This document shows, in pieces, positions 1 to 12,280 of a DNA stretch of 64,000 nt. The DNA lies in the NCBI GenBank assembly GCA_036768485.1, contig JAVLUZ010000145.1, positions 16,206,304-16,270,303 on the forward strand. The letters are read 5' to 3'. Each line of letters opens with the position of its first letter. Position 1 is the stretch's first letter. This DNA comes from Mermis nigrescens. Taxonomy: Eukaryota; Nematoda; Enoplea; Mermithida; Mermithidae. The notes beneath the pieces are model-generated. The model saw nothing but the letters and a program-made list of their open reading frames with translations, had not been told where the DNA came from and did no database searches. Both the position numbers and the translations under genes were made by a program.

Positions 1-425
1 TTGTTTAATTGGCTAGTTGGTTGGTTGGTTGGCTATTCGGTTGGTTAGTTGGCTAGTTAGTTGGTTGGTTGGCTAGTTGGTTGGTTGGTTGGCTAGTTGG
101 TTGGCTAGTTGGTTGGTTGTTTGGTTGGCTAGTTGGTTGGCTGGTTGGTTGGCTAGTTGGTTGGCTAGTTGGTTGGTTGAGCGGTTGGTTAGTTGGTTGG
201 TTGGTTGGTTGTTTGTTTGGCCAGTTGGTTAGTTGTTTGGTTAAGTACCTTCTAGGTGGTTGGTTGGTTGTTTGGTTAGCTAGTTGGCTGGTTAGTTGGC
301 CGGTTGGTTGGTTGGTTGGTTGGTTGATTGTTTGGCCGGTTGGTCGGTTGTTTGGTTGGCTAGTTGACTAGTTGGTTGGTCGGTTAGTTGATTGGTTGGC
401 TGGCTAGTTGGTTGGTTGTATCATT
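1..425 (+). repeat. TTGG-rich minisatellite
   Basis: About 425 bases built from degenerate TTGG, TTGGTTGG and TTGGCTAG units. The plus strand is almost free of C except in the CTAG variants. It has an open frame rich in Trp, Leu, Val and Gly, but that is only the translation of the repeat. The array runs off the left edge, so its full length is unknown. It does not match the arthropod TTAGG telomere repeat. Confidence 0.9.
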
Positions 426-529
426 TTCTCACTTTTTATTTCGGGTCAAAAATTCTACCCCCCCCAATCAAAATCTGTTTTTTCTGGCGCCACCCAGCTG
501 GGGTTCTGAAGGTACCGAAGTGCCTTCTG

Positions 530-543
530 GCGCCACCTAGTGG
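530..543 (-). promoter_or_regulatory. CTCF-like consensus motif
   Basis: On the minus strand this reads CCACTAGGTGGCGC, which fits the published CTCF core CCASYAGRKGGCRS at all 14 positions. Two looser GGCGC-containing relatives lie close by, near 486-500 and 546-556, in a short GC-rich island inside AT-rich DNA. CTCF occurs in most bilaterians, including arthropods. A single motif match does not show binding, and the island could be a repeat fragment. Confidence 0.3.
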
Positions 544-599
544 CGTGGGTGGCGCGGCATTGCCCACCTATGCATTTATGCATTTTTTGAATGATAGCT

Positions 600-1181
600 A
601 ATTTTTTATAATGCGTTTAACACGAAAGCTAAAGTCACTTAAGATTCTTTTAGAAGATAGTCTGATGCTAAATTAAAAAATTTAGGCTACTCTGCTGACT
701 TTAATACACATTATTAATATTATTATCTATCATTGGCCAGATTGATCGTGTAATTTAGACCTTAATTTTTTGTTACTTACTTGGGGAGCAAAATTAAAAA
801 ATGAATGTTTTCTAAATTCGAATTATAACTTTGAAGTGGTCTGCTTTAGGATTTATTGTTGAAACTGTAGCGATGTGTTTGTTCCTCTAACGATGCCGTT
901 ATTTGGACGATTGCCAATTGTAAACTTTATTAGCACACGATGCTTGAAGAGAAGGAAACCGCCCCCAGGGTAGGAAACGAGTGTCGATCAAACTTATGAA
1001 ATAACCTATTCAAAAAATGTATAAAGGTGTTCTTAAGTATAAAACAATGTAGAAAACAAGTAGGCACGTTAAAAATAGAATATGAAAAAAATAGCTGGTT
1101 TATAGAACGTAGGTCTTATTATACATATGTGTAGCAGAACAATTTGTAAAAATTTGTTTTGTTTGTCGTCACTGTAACGAC
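600..1181. other. AT-rich DNA, nothing recognised
   Basis: No exon, RNA gene or repeat family recognised. Open frames are short and stop-rich in all frames. Confidence 0.5.
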
Positions 1182-1609
1182 CATACACGATCTGGGGGTG
1201 GGGGGCTAGGGGGTTTCCAATCCTTCTAGAAAAATCCCTCCCCGCAGAAATTTTTTCACATACCCCTCCCCGTCAGAATTCGCGATTTTTCGAAAGTTTC
1301 CAAAAAGTTTCTTAAAAATTTGCAGAAAAGGTGCTTTTCTAAGTGTTTTTAGCTATCTATTTGCTCAAAAGTTTCACATTTTCGGCGCTTCGCGCCATAT
1401 ATTCATGTTTTGACTATATTTTGTACATTTGTTTGGCTTGTTTCTGATGTTTTATTAGAAAGTTTTTTATTTTTTTATGCTCTAGAAAGATAGAGCATTG
1501 TCAGAAAGGTTAGACACGATGTTTTTGACGCGTACCCACCATTTTTCGGCCCAAGAAAGGCACTATAAAATTTAACACCCCCCTAGAATTCAAATGCTGT
1601 GCATGTCTG
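1182..1609 (-). mobile_element. Family C hAT-type MITE, intact
   Basis: A 428-bp element starting CATACACGATC and ending GTGCATGTCTG, with imperfect inverted ends. It is flanked by a perfect 8-bp duplication, GTAACGAC, at 1174-1181 and 1610-1617. Internally it holds the GGCGCTTCGCGCC hairpin near 1384 and the family motif CTAGAAAGATAGAGCAT. No coding capacity. The 8-bp duplication is the basis for the hAT assignment. Confidence 0.85.
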
Positions 1610-2404
1610 GTAACGACTGACCGACAGTCGATTCATTTTTTCCTATATTTTGCAGAGGGATGTTGATTGCGATTCGCAGTCAATGATCTAACTTTTATTT
1701 ATAAACTAATCAATTGTGTACTGCTAGCTTCTGTTATTTTTTACTAATTCCGCTCCTTAGAAATTTAATGGAAAATTCTTTTTTCCAAATCTTTATTCAA
1801 GCTTAACTTTGAATTGGATTTTAGTGAGAAATGATGTTTCTCATCCTGTTGTTCAGAATGGATAAGTTAATATTTTTGTACAACTTAAACAATATTTGGC
1901 TTGTTGGTTGCCATTTCCCGATTCCCGTTATATTTTTCAATATAATGAAAGAACTAGAATCCCATGCTATTACAAATATGTAAATGAGAAAATGTCGCGA
2001 GACATGGAAAATACTATGTATTTTTATAATTCTAATGCATTTAAAGATAATCAGCAAAGTATGTAGGGGCTGCATAAATGCTACGGGGGAATTCCCCTAC
2101 CCAAAGTTGATCGTCCCCCTTATCGCTCCGAAGCCAGAATTTTCGACTCAATATTTTCGGAAAAATTTGCGTTTTTTGACCTTTCTTAGATGTCGTTTGT
2201 ATGAAACTTAGAGGTCATTTACCCTCCCCCATCCTGAAAATTGTCGGGGCACACACCCAGAATTTCAAGCCATTATACATATGTATGAGGGGCTTTGTAT
2301 GTCCCTTTGGTCAACGACCTCATCTATAAGTACACGATATTCTTACGTGGCTTACATTCAGTATAAAACACTTGTATTTAAATGTTTACACACAATCTTC
2401 GGTG
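1610..2404. other. Unique DNA plus an old repeat fragment
   Basis: 1610-2070 shows nothing recognisable. Roughly 2078-2300 contains G/C runs and phrases such as GAAGCCAGAA that recur in family F near 34430 and 60640, so it is probably a decayed F-type fragment. Ends are unclear. Confidence 0.4.
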
Positions 2405-2755
2405 TTTAGCGCTTGTCTTACCCCCAGGAAGGTTTGCTTTCCTAGGATTCGCTATTTTCGGAAAAATTCGAGGGAAAAGGCGGTGTTTTAGGCGTATTAT
2501 CTATCCCTTTGCTTAAAAGTGTCAAATTTTCGGCATAGGTACTCATTTTTGATTATATGTTGTTATCTTTGCTCGAATTATTCTGGTATTTTGTCGAAGT
2601 TTTTGTTTAACGCTCTAGAAAGATGTAGGTAGCATCGTCAGAAACGCTGAATAACGATCTTTTTGACGCATATTCTCGGTTTTTGAGTCCAAAAAGGCGC
2701 TGTGGAACATTTTTTTTCGGTGTCACCCCTCAGAATTCTTATGCTGTGCATATCT
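2405..2755 (-). mobile_element. Family C MITE, degenerate
   Basis: It follows the family C order on the minus strand: a C/G-rich end, a TTCGGC remnant of the hairpin near 2532, the CTCTAGAAAGATG motif, a GACGCATATTC block, and an end reading ATGCTGTGCATATCTG. No target duplication was confirmed, so boundaries are approximate. Confidence 0.6.
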
Positions 2756-4440
2756 GAATGTGAACCGCTCATTTAAGCTATTCGTATGGAGTAACTAGCC
2801 TATGGTCCGTATTTAAGGAGGGCGGCCATTACCCCCCCGCCTTCTTGGCCGGAAAAAATTCTTGAAAGGTAAGATGATGCACGGAAAGATACAAAAATCG
2901 AATGTCTTCGTCGCAAAATCTTCAAATCGGACGTGAAGTATTTTCCACATTTTTGGCCCAAGCGCGGCCAAAGAAAGACATTTTTTATAGCCTTCCTGTA
3001 AGGAAAATTTCGAAAAAAACAAGTTTGAATTTCATGATCGTAATGGATAGAGCATGTGGAAAAATGCGGTTTTTGCTAGCTATCCCGACGAAGTTACCGA
3101 GAAAATGACTAATTTATGTTGGGTACGCTCCCCCTAGCTGGATCCTGGATACGGGACTGACAGTTCCGTTATAAAATTTAAAAACAGTAGTTTCGTTTAG
3201 AAAACCCCCTTGCTTGCCTCCGGCTAAAACAAAACGCTATCGAGTTATAAATGTCCCCTGGCAGGACCCTGTTGACGTAGAAGATATGCTTTGGCGTCGT
3301 CACGCCTATTTAGATGCTGTAGCGTCTATAAGGTGATTGAGCATTATGTATTTTGAGAGGGGGGCTGGGATCCCCCACCTAGAATCGATTCTCTGCCCGA
3401 TATTTTAATCCCCTTTGAAACTTTTGCACAAAAACCTGCGTTTTTAGGCTATTTTTAGGTGTTTTTTTGCCGTTTTTGTCCAAAAAGTAAGATCATTTAT
3501 ATACAACCTCCTGCCCTAAAAATGACTGGTTTCTCCCAAAAATTTCGAGTCCTATTGTATTTCCCCAAGTGGTATATATGATATGTCAGCCAATGGTCGG
3601 AAAATTCGCAGCTATTTTTAACTTTTAGCTTAAACATCTAGGCATTTCTACATATTTTTCTTGCCGAATCTAACAACCTGCTAATGCAACGTTTGAGGGA
3701 TATAATTTTTTGCGCTTAATTGTTTATTTCTTAGTGGTTCAGATGGTTTTATTTCCGTTTCACATAAGATTGGGCATAAATTTCAAGAATTTTCTTCGAT
3801 AGTAAGCAGCATACCTTTTTATATCTTTATTCCATTCAATTAATTAGTTGATTAAGTATATACTCTATCTATGTATTTTTTAATCAATGAATGATTTATC
3901 TGTTTATTTATTTATTTATTTAGTCATTACACGATAGATCAGCTTGTTTGTCTTATTTTTAGCTAGTGAAACTAATAATCAGCTTAGCCATCTCTTCTTG
4001 AAATGTCATTTTTTGAATTCAGTGTTAAGTCTTTATAAAGAAAACCATTACCGGAATTATTGGAATGTTTACTATGTAATGTATGTCTAGGTCATTCCTG
4101 AGCTTTCTATACAACAATCGTCATAGAAAAATTAGAATTTAGAAAAGTACAATTATAAAGAATTTTGAAAAAATTTCTGCGCTTCTCTATATAGTTAAGA
4201 CTTGAAACGTTTCTAGCGGTCTTTTCAACAAACTTCGAGAACTTTAAAACTTTTTCTGAGGACTCTTGTACAAAAATTTAAATTTAAGAAAATGTCTTGT
4301 TTAGTTGCGCTCTGCTTAACTTACAGTAATGCGGTTTAAATCATTCGACATAGAAAAGTTTTGGCTACATATAACGACCCCTAATTTGGGGCTTTAAATT
4401 ATCGGAATTCGTCAAATGTAACATGATGAGAACTCACAAA
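2756..4440. other. Old repeat fragments in AT-rich DNA
   Basis: 2813-3130 shares GGCCCAAGCGCGGCCAAA and GATAGAGCATGT blocks with family G, at clear divergence. 3340-3600 has the G-run and C-run layout of family F. The rest, including ATTT-rich sequence near 3900, shows no gene. Confidence 0.45.
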
Positions 4441-4446
4441 ACTTAA

Positions 4447-5865
<1,419 letters not shown>

Positions 5866-6006
5866 GTTACATTTACGAAATGAATACGTGGAGGAAAATT
5901 TAAAGGGCGTTGGAGGTCGCGAGGAAATCGATTCGAGGATTAAAAGCGAGTTTGAAGAAATTTTAGAAGAAAACGAGCGAATCAACCAATCACAGGCGTT
6001 AAAGAG
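5866..6006 (+). CDS. mS26-like coiled-coil protein, internal exon
   Basis: A 141-base exon with acceptor TTCGTATTCAG at 5855-5865 and donor GTATGA at 6007. It reads one base closing a split codon, 46 codons, then two bases. The protein begins LHLRNEYVEENLKG and ends ENERINQSQALK, mostly Glu/Lys/Arg helix. Together with the next exon it resembles mitochondrial ribosomal protein mS26 (MRPS26), a small-subunit protein of the mitoribosome with long charged helices; the shared points are an R-x-E-[YF]-V-x-E start and an E-N-x-R-[IL] stretch before the last helix. The two exons join in phase (AG+G gives Arg). Upstream exons and the likely mitochondrial presequence were not found. The coding call is firmer than the name; another coiled-coil protein is possible. 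Confidence 0.6.
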
Positions 6007-6011
6007 GTATG

Positions 6012-6285
6012 ATTTAGTTATTAATTAATTAATCAATCAATTAATTAATAATTAGATGATTAATTAATGAAATTTCAAAATAATTCCAATTGAAGTTTAA
6101 TTCAAATTTTTCAATTGGGCTAAGCTTCGCCGGCCAATTTTATGCGTATAACCAAATTTAATGGCGATGATTCTAATTACTTGATTAATTGATTAATTAA
6201 TTATTTTTTTTAAATCTGTCATTTAATCGATTTATTAATCAATTAATCAATTCATTGATTAATTTAATCATTAGTTTTTCTAAAG
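6012..6285. repeat. TTAATTAATCAA-rich intronic repeat
   Basis: Degenerate tandem arrangement of TTAATTAA, AATCAATC and GATTAATT units within the intron between the two mS26-like exons. Simple-sequence origin is the most likely explanation. Confidence 0.7.
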
Positions 6286-6844
6286 TGATTCAAAAACTTA
6301 TATATTCGATTAGCGTTTTTTGTTCAATTGATCGATTGAACATAGAGTGTAAAATTAAGTCTAGTGTAAAGTAAAGTATTGTATAGAACAGAGCTAGTGT
6401 AAAATGTATGCTTATAAGTGTAAAGTAGAATTTTTTAAGGAACCATCACCTGAATACCATGTGATCCTAGTTTTCGACAGAAATTTCGAAAAGGGGTGAA
6501 ATTGTAGCTTTACATTAGAAGTTATGCGAGCGGTTTGCTTAAACAATTGTAGTTGTTAATAAATTTTTGTAATTTTTATATTAACATTTATATATAATTT
6601 TTTTGTTTAATTGTTTTTATAATTTTTAATCATATAATTTATAATTCTATTTATACATATATAGCTTGTTAAATTTTTTAAATATAATTTATAACTTTAT
6701 TTATAATTTTTTATAATTTTCTAATGTATTTATGATTTTTTAATTATAAATATTATATTTATAAGTTCTTCTTATTGGCAGCATACGATAAGATATATCT
6801 CGAATTTTTTTAAAATTTCCTACCTCGCTGCTCGCTTTATGACC

Positions 6845-7000
6845 ACACATGGGCGTTAGGGGGGTAATGTCCCCCAGAAGTTGAATCCTCCCACCTCAAA
6901 TTATTGTAGCCCCCAGAATTCTATTTTTAGTAACATTTTTGGCAATTTTACCCATCCTGACCCCCTGCCCCCAAAATTTTCTTGATGCCCTCGTACGTTT
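6845..7000 (+). mobile_element. Family E-related fragment in the intron
   Basis: Starts CACACATGGGCGTTAGGGGG and continues CCCCCAGAAGTTGAA, CCCCCAGAATTC, then AAAATTTTCTTGATGCC. This is the family E order, but shortened and diverged. A similar variant sits at about 39085-39250, sharing ATTCTATTTTTAGTAACATT. No target duplication was confirmed. Confidence 0.55.
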
Positions 7001-7032
7001 ACGGCTTATTACTATAATGCTGCCACATTCAG

Positions 7033-7156
7033 GGCCGAATATTTCGAACAAAGGCGACTTCAGATCGAAAACGAAACCAAAGTTGAGGTCGAAAAATATC
7101 TAAAAATCTCAGCCGAAGAATTGGAGAAGAGGGAAAAAGAAGTCCTCGATACAATA
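7033..7156 (+). CDS. mS26-like coiled-coil protein, next exon
   Basis: A 124-base exon with acceptor CCACATTCAG at 7023-7032 and donor GTATGC at 7157. It reads one base plus 41 codons and ends in phase 0. The protein starts AEYFEQRRLQIENETKVE and ends EELEKREKEVLDTI: a continuous charged helix with the K-R-E-K-E-V-L block that in MRPS26 precedes the short C-terminal tail. The join to the previous exon keeps the frame and restores Arg. I expected a final exon coding a short tail with an F-I-T motif and did not find one, so it is divergent, unrecognised or further downstream. No frameshift or stop is seen. The name mS26 is an inference from pattern. Confidence 0.6.
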
Positions 7157-7495
7157 GTATGCTTATTACTTAAGCTATAAGTATTTCAAAAACTTTATTA
7201 AGGTAACTATGTAATGATATTAGTTTAAGTTTGTAAAAATAAGTAACAAATTGTGAAGTATAAAATAATAATTAATAAAAAACGTAAAAATTAATCTTTT
7301 TTAGTATGTAGATAATTACTTCAAAAATAATTTTGAACTCATGCAATAGCGAGTTTGGGTTTTGATACATAATAGGTGTTTAATTTATGAATTTATTCAT
7401 TCTATTGAATATTTTGTGACTAATTATACTTTACTTTTCAATTTTTGATAGGGTGGGTTTTTTATGTTATTGAATAAGATTAGTTATGTGTGCAT

Positions 7496-7669
7496 CAGTG
7501 GCGGATCTAGGATTTTTCTAACGGGGGGGGAACCCTGACTTGGGCGGAAAAAATTAGCCGTTTTAAACGGAAAATCGCTAAAAATCGCCCAAAAATGCTT
7601 AATTTTGCGCACTATTTTGGGCCAATGGGGGGGCGGCCGCCCCCCCCGCCCTCCCTAAATCCGCCCCTG
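7496..7669 (+). mobile_element. Family A hAT-type MITE
   Basis: A 174-bp element beginning CAGTGGCGGATCTAG and ending CTAAATCCGCCCCTG (inverted ends, 13 of 15). Perfect 8-bp target duplication GTGTGCAT at 7488-7495 and 7670-7677. Interior: AACCCTGACTTGGGCGGAAA, AATCGC repeats, ATTTTGCGCACTATTTTGGG. It lacks the extra copies of the G-run block seen in other members. Confidence 0.9.
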
Positions 7670-7677
7670 GTGTGCAT

Positions 7678-8518
7678 ACAATTAATTGCTTGTTAGCAAA
7701 AATAAATGATTTATATTGTTTTAAAATGTTTGATTTGCTTAATTTTCGATTAAACACTTTTTTAGACATTCGGATTTGATAATTAAATTTAGTTTAATTC
7801 TTTTATTTTAATTGTTTTAATTATAATTTGATTACTTCTCAATGCACTCAAATCTTCCCTTGATGTCCAGAAGCTGAAATTATTCGTATTTTGCCCTTTT
7901 GAAATAGTTCTATTTGCAAAGTTTAGTCATTGTTTAATCTGCTATGTAAAAATAATAAAATTTACTCAAAAAATAATAAAAATTCAAAAAACGAGATCGT
8001 TATTTTGTTATCCTATTGTGAATTCACCAGAAATTTAATGATTTGCTCGCAAAAATAATTTGGATAAGGGCCATATTTTTCGAACTTATTTTTCTCTATA
8101 TTAATTTATAATTAGTAATTAATTTGTCTTAATTATTAGTTATTTTTATTTAATATGCACATGATTATAGGCGCGATGTAAAGTACTCTTTGTTTTATTT
8201 TTCTTGTCATTTCTGCTTTATTGCTTTATTTTTTCTGTAAATACAGTTTATACAGTTTACGAAGTGAGCTGAGCTGTCTAAAGCCGGCGAAATCATTAAT
8301 TTTGTGTGTAAAACGCAATAGGCTCGTTTGATCGTCACTTTTTCTCAATTTTAATTTTGTCAAGTTTAATTTGTCGATTTTAATTATAATGTTAATTCTT
8401 ATAATTATTGAAATTTTAATTTTTATTATTTTTCTGAAAAATTAGAAAATTCAGAAATTTTAAGTCAGAGATTTTTATTCACTTAAGATTTTTCACAAAA
8501 AATTTGCGCTTTTATGCT
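7678..8518. other. AT-rich DNA, nothing recognised
   Basis: No exon or repeat family identified. I looked here for a last mS26-like exon and found no convincing candidate. Confidence 0.4.
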
Positions 8519-8526
8519 ATTTTAGG

Positions 8527-9267
8527 CAGTTTTTTTGTACAAGGTCCGTTTGTATATACATGCACAAAGATGGTTTCCAAAAGTCATTGTAAATTTTGTA
8601 TATGCAAATTGTTGTGCACTACAATATAGTACTGTAGCGATTTTAGTGTGGTAAAACAGGGTTTTCGATCTTTGGCAGTGTATTTTAGCAAATTTCTTGG
8701 TTTCTGACGCCAAAAATTACTAAAAATTGTCTCGAAACGTACCAAAAAATTTGACATTTTTCCATTCTAAATGCAAATTCTGGCCATTTTAAAGATATGT
8801 AGGACAAACAATTACTCATTTTGGCGCGAAGCGCCGAAACTTCTTATGAATTTCACACCTTTTTACAATTTTTGTCGTCCCAAAAATCTTTGTACACTTT
8901 GTACACACAAAATTTTGGGTACTATAATATGGAAGAGTAGCGATTTTAGTGTGGTAAAAACAAAGTTGTTCGACTTCTGGTAGTGTATTTTAGATAATTT
9001 ATGGGTCTCTAAGGGCAAAAATCACTAAGAATCGTCTTAAAACGGCGCGCAGCGCCGAAAAATTTGACATTTTCCCTTTTGAAATTCTATTTCTGCCATT
9101 ATGAAGATATATAGAAAACACAATTATTCATTGCGCCGGAAATTTTTTCGAATTTCAGACCTTTTTTGCATTTTTGTCTTCCCAAAAATCTTTGTGCATG
9201 TAGAAAGACGGCCCCTACAATCTTTGTACATCGGGAAAAATCATTGCCGAGTACAGAAAAACCACTG
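8527..9267 (-). mobile_element. Family D hAT-type MITE, long form
   Basis: A 741-bp element starting CAGTTTTTTTGTACAAGG and ending GTACAGAAAAACCACTG, flanked by a perfect 8-bp duplication ATTTTAGG (8519-8526 and 9268-9275). It is longer than the usual 441-447 bp because a block of roughly 300 bp is duplicated in tandem: the series TACTATAATAT, GCGATTTTAGTGTGGTAAA, hairpin, TTTGACATTTT occurs twice, with hairpins at 8823 and 9044. Sequence on either side looks like parts of another old repeat. Confidence 0.85.
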
Positions 9268-9275
9268 ATTTTAGG

Positions 9276-10641
9276 TACATTTTAGCCGTTTTTGACCAGA
9301 AATCGAAGGTTATTCACTCTTTCCCAAAAAAGTGGCTGGTTTATGGGCAGTATTGGAATTCTGGGGATGAGACCAAAAACTTTCTCAAGTATCTTTTTTA
9401 AGCTTAAAAACGAGGGATACGTGCCAAAAACATCATTTTCCGCCTTTCTGACAATGACACTTTATTGATTATAAAATTTTACCAATTTTATAAATTATAA
9501 ATTTAAAAAAATATAAATTGCAAAAAGAGAACAATGAAATCTTGCTAGACGATTAGAACGTAAAAAGTTTCTCGACAATTTGTTCAAATCCAACAAAATC
9601 TGGTACGAAGCACCAAAAAATTTTGACACTTTCAAACTAAATTATCACCAAAAACATTTAAAACAGGACGTTTTCTTCGATTTTTCTGGAAAATCCAAAA
9701 TTCAGGGGGAGTGGGGAAAGGTTATTTGTCAAACCCGTCCCCAATATGATATAAATATGTGAATATTATAAAAAATGATTAAATGACAAAATTAATTACT
9801 AGGTGCCTAGTGATTATTAATTGTTTAGGAAAAGAAATAAGTCTTAAAAAAATTCGCCTTGCTGCCCGTCTGAATTTTAATTTGAAAGATCCGATTCGAA
9901 AGTGAATAAGAAATTTCAAATCTTAAAATTTTTTAATCAATTTTCGCGCACAGTTGCAAATTTTACATTTCAATACTTGAAGTAATAATTAGAGCAAATA
10001 ATTGATTTCTGGCAAATTTACTTAAGGTTAAATTTTCCAATTTTTTCGGAAATTTTTTAAACATTTTTATACAATTATATTGTTCGTAAAATCCAATTGT
10101 TTTTCGTACTGTAAAGATAAGGATTCATCGAAAAGTTAATAGCATCGAAAAATTTTCAATAATAGTAAAATGAAATATTCGATCGCGATCTTTAAAATTA
10201 ATGCAGCGCTTATTAATCTATAAAAAATTAACTGAATATAGTGCAAGTAAATTGACCAATTTTCACTTATTTTTATATTTCTATATCAGTTTTGCAGCTT
10301 TATTTTTTGAAATTGTAAGAAACTCTGAAAAATTGAAAATAAAGATAATAAAAGTAAAATTGTTGAAAATAAAAATTGTTTCAAATAAAACTAGAAAGTT
10401 ATGAAATAAAGCTACTAAAGCTATTTTCTTGTTATTTTACGTTGAGTCCTGTTGTTTTTCGTGTTTTTTTATTCTATGTTCTATTGCAAATTTTTCCTAT
10501 TCTCATTTTTTCCGATTTTTTATTATATACGAGTATGTATTTCCATTTTTCGTAATTTTACCTAATTAAATTTTTTTGCTTTTTGTTACAATTTTTGTTT
10601 TTATTTATCATTTTTTCGTATCAAGATTACAATAAATTCAT
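9276..10641. other. Old repeat remnant, then AT-rich DNA
   Basis: About 9276-9430 contains phrases typical of family C (GGAATTCTGGGGATGAGACC) in diverged form. The remainder up to the gap is T- and A-rich with no recognised gene. Confidence 0.4.
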
Positions 10642-10741
10642 NNNNNNNNNNNNNNNNNNNNNNNNNNNNNNNNNNNNNNNNNNNNNNNNNNNNNNNNNNN
10701 NNNNNNNNNNNNNNNNNNNNNNNNNNNNNNNNNNNNNNNNN
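10642..10741. other. Assembly gap of exactly 100 N
   Basis: One hundred consecutive N bases, the conventional filler for a gap of unknown size. Sequence could be missing here. Any open frame reported across it is meaningless. Confidence 0.98.
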
Positions 10742-10967
10742 ATCCAAGTATATTCACCTTTTTTTGCTCTATCGGAGCGTTTTTTCTTGCTAGTTTGCTT
10801 TATATATATATTTTGTATATTCTACTGTTTTTATCTTACTTGTTTTATTTTATTCGTACTGTATTGCACCTCAGATTGAAAGCTGAAAAAGTTAGAAAAA
10901 GACGTGTTGTGTGCGTGTTTGGGAAGGCTGTTAATTTTGGATGCGGACCTCCCTGGCGATGAATCAG

Positions 10968-11154
10968 CGGGCACGTACTGGCCGTCCTACTTTGGGGGTT
11001 GGGGGACCAACGCCAATTTTTATGGGGACTAAGCCTAAAAAAGCCAAAAATAGCACAAAATAACGTTTAAAAAGTCATATTTTTCCGATTTTTCTTCATT
11101 TGAGGGGGGGGGTCCGAACCCCCTCTCTCATTCCTCCGCAGAGACACGTGCCTG
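10968..11154 (+). mobile_element. Family B hAT-type MITE
   Basis: A 187-bp element starting CGGGCACGTACTGGCCGTCC and ending AGACACGTGCCTG. Perfect 8-bp duplication TGAATCAG at 10960-10967 and 11155-11162. Family core: GGGGACCAACGCCAATTTTT, AGCACAAAATAACGTTTAAA, GGTCCGAACCCCC. Confidence 0.88.
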
Positions 11155-11162
11155 TGAATCAG

Positions 11163-12280
11163 TCGATGGAATCAGTCTTAAGATATGCGTAAATTTCGGC
11201 TCAATTTATCGATGGGATTGCCTTCGAATCTATCCAGTTTGCGATAGCTTTATTTGGCATCAATTTCAGTAGAGCTCATCCGTGACTCGCTTAACGCAGT
11301 TTTTGGGTCGACATCGGGCTGTTAGATTTGGATTTTGGGCGAATTCGGCTATTTTTTATTTACTCTCCCGCGCAGTTTGTTGATTGAGCTATTTTTAGCA
11401 GCTCGACTCCGAAATGAAAATTTATAACAAGGAAGACTGCGCGCATATTCGTCTAAAGCGTCCAGACGAGCAAATATCGACGTTATCTTTCTAATCAGGC
11501 TTTTTTGCCAGACATTTTCGAAATGAGTCTGGCTTTTTGGCCACGCTTAGTGCATTCACTCGATTGACGAACAGACAGTTTGCTCTAATACAATCTATAC
11601 AGACTGGCTATTTTTTGGATAATTTTTCGGGTATTATCCGTGTCCTGAGCCGGATGAAATAGATTTATTTAGACGGGCCATTTCAGCCGGGCTTACTATC
11701 TCGCCTCATTGATTTTCGAGTTGTTTTTTTCGACTGCCCGCTTTTGTTGTTTTCGCTTCTTCTCGAGCTTCATTTGCGCCACTGAGCGTCTGTCAAACAA
11801 AAGCAGCTCGCTCGGCTTTAGGAGAGAAGCTTCCAAAGTGTTTTCAGCTTATATCCTGTTCTTGGGCTTACATCTGATATGAGATTTTTGTTTTTTTTTC
11901 GTCCGATTTTAAACGACGTAAGCGGCCAACGCGAAGCGCATCAGTAGAAGCGCCTTGGGCGATTTTTGTTGTTGGTTTTTTTCTTCAGCCAGAACTGTTG
12001 ATCTAGGAGTAGGCGCTAGGTACTTGGCATATATTACTTTTTTTTGCGTCATCCAGGAATTTAGAATGTGAGTGCTTTTAATGATTTTCGCGCCACGATG
12101 CTGGCTGTCTTCATTTCGCGCGATATCGGTCGGTATGTCGTTCCCGTTTTCTCCCATTTCGTGATGCGCTTCGATTTTTTTTGGATTAATTTTATATTAT
12201 GTCGAGGATTTCCTTAACGACTTTGGCCCTCCTTTTTCAAAATTCTGCTCGTTTGGAGGACGAAAAATTATACTTTTGGA
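11163..12280. other. Higher-complexity DNA without a recognised gene
   Basis: Composition is more balanced than in the surroundings. No coding frame, RNA gene or repeat family could be assigned. An 82-codon frame on the minus strand near 11909-12157 has no family resemblance that I can see. Confidence 0.4.

Noticed and set aside
69..371. A 100-residue open frame rich in Trp, Leu, Val and Gly
   Set aside because: It is the translation of a TTGG minisatellite; all frames through the array look similar.
1..425. TTGG array as telomere
   Set aside because: The unit is not TTAGG or TTAGGG and is degenerate.
10583..10879. An open frame running through unknown residues
   Set aside because: It spans the 100-N gap; no sequence supports it.
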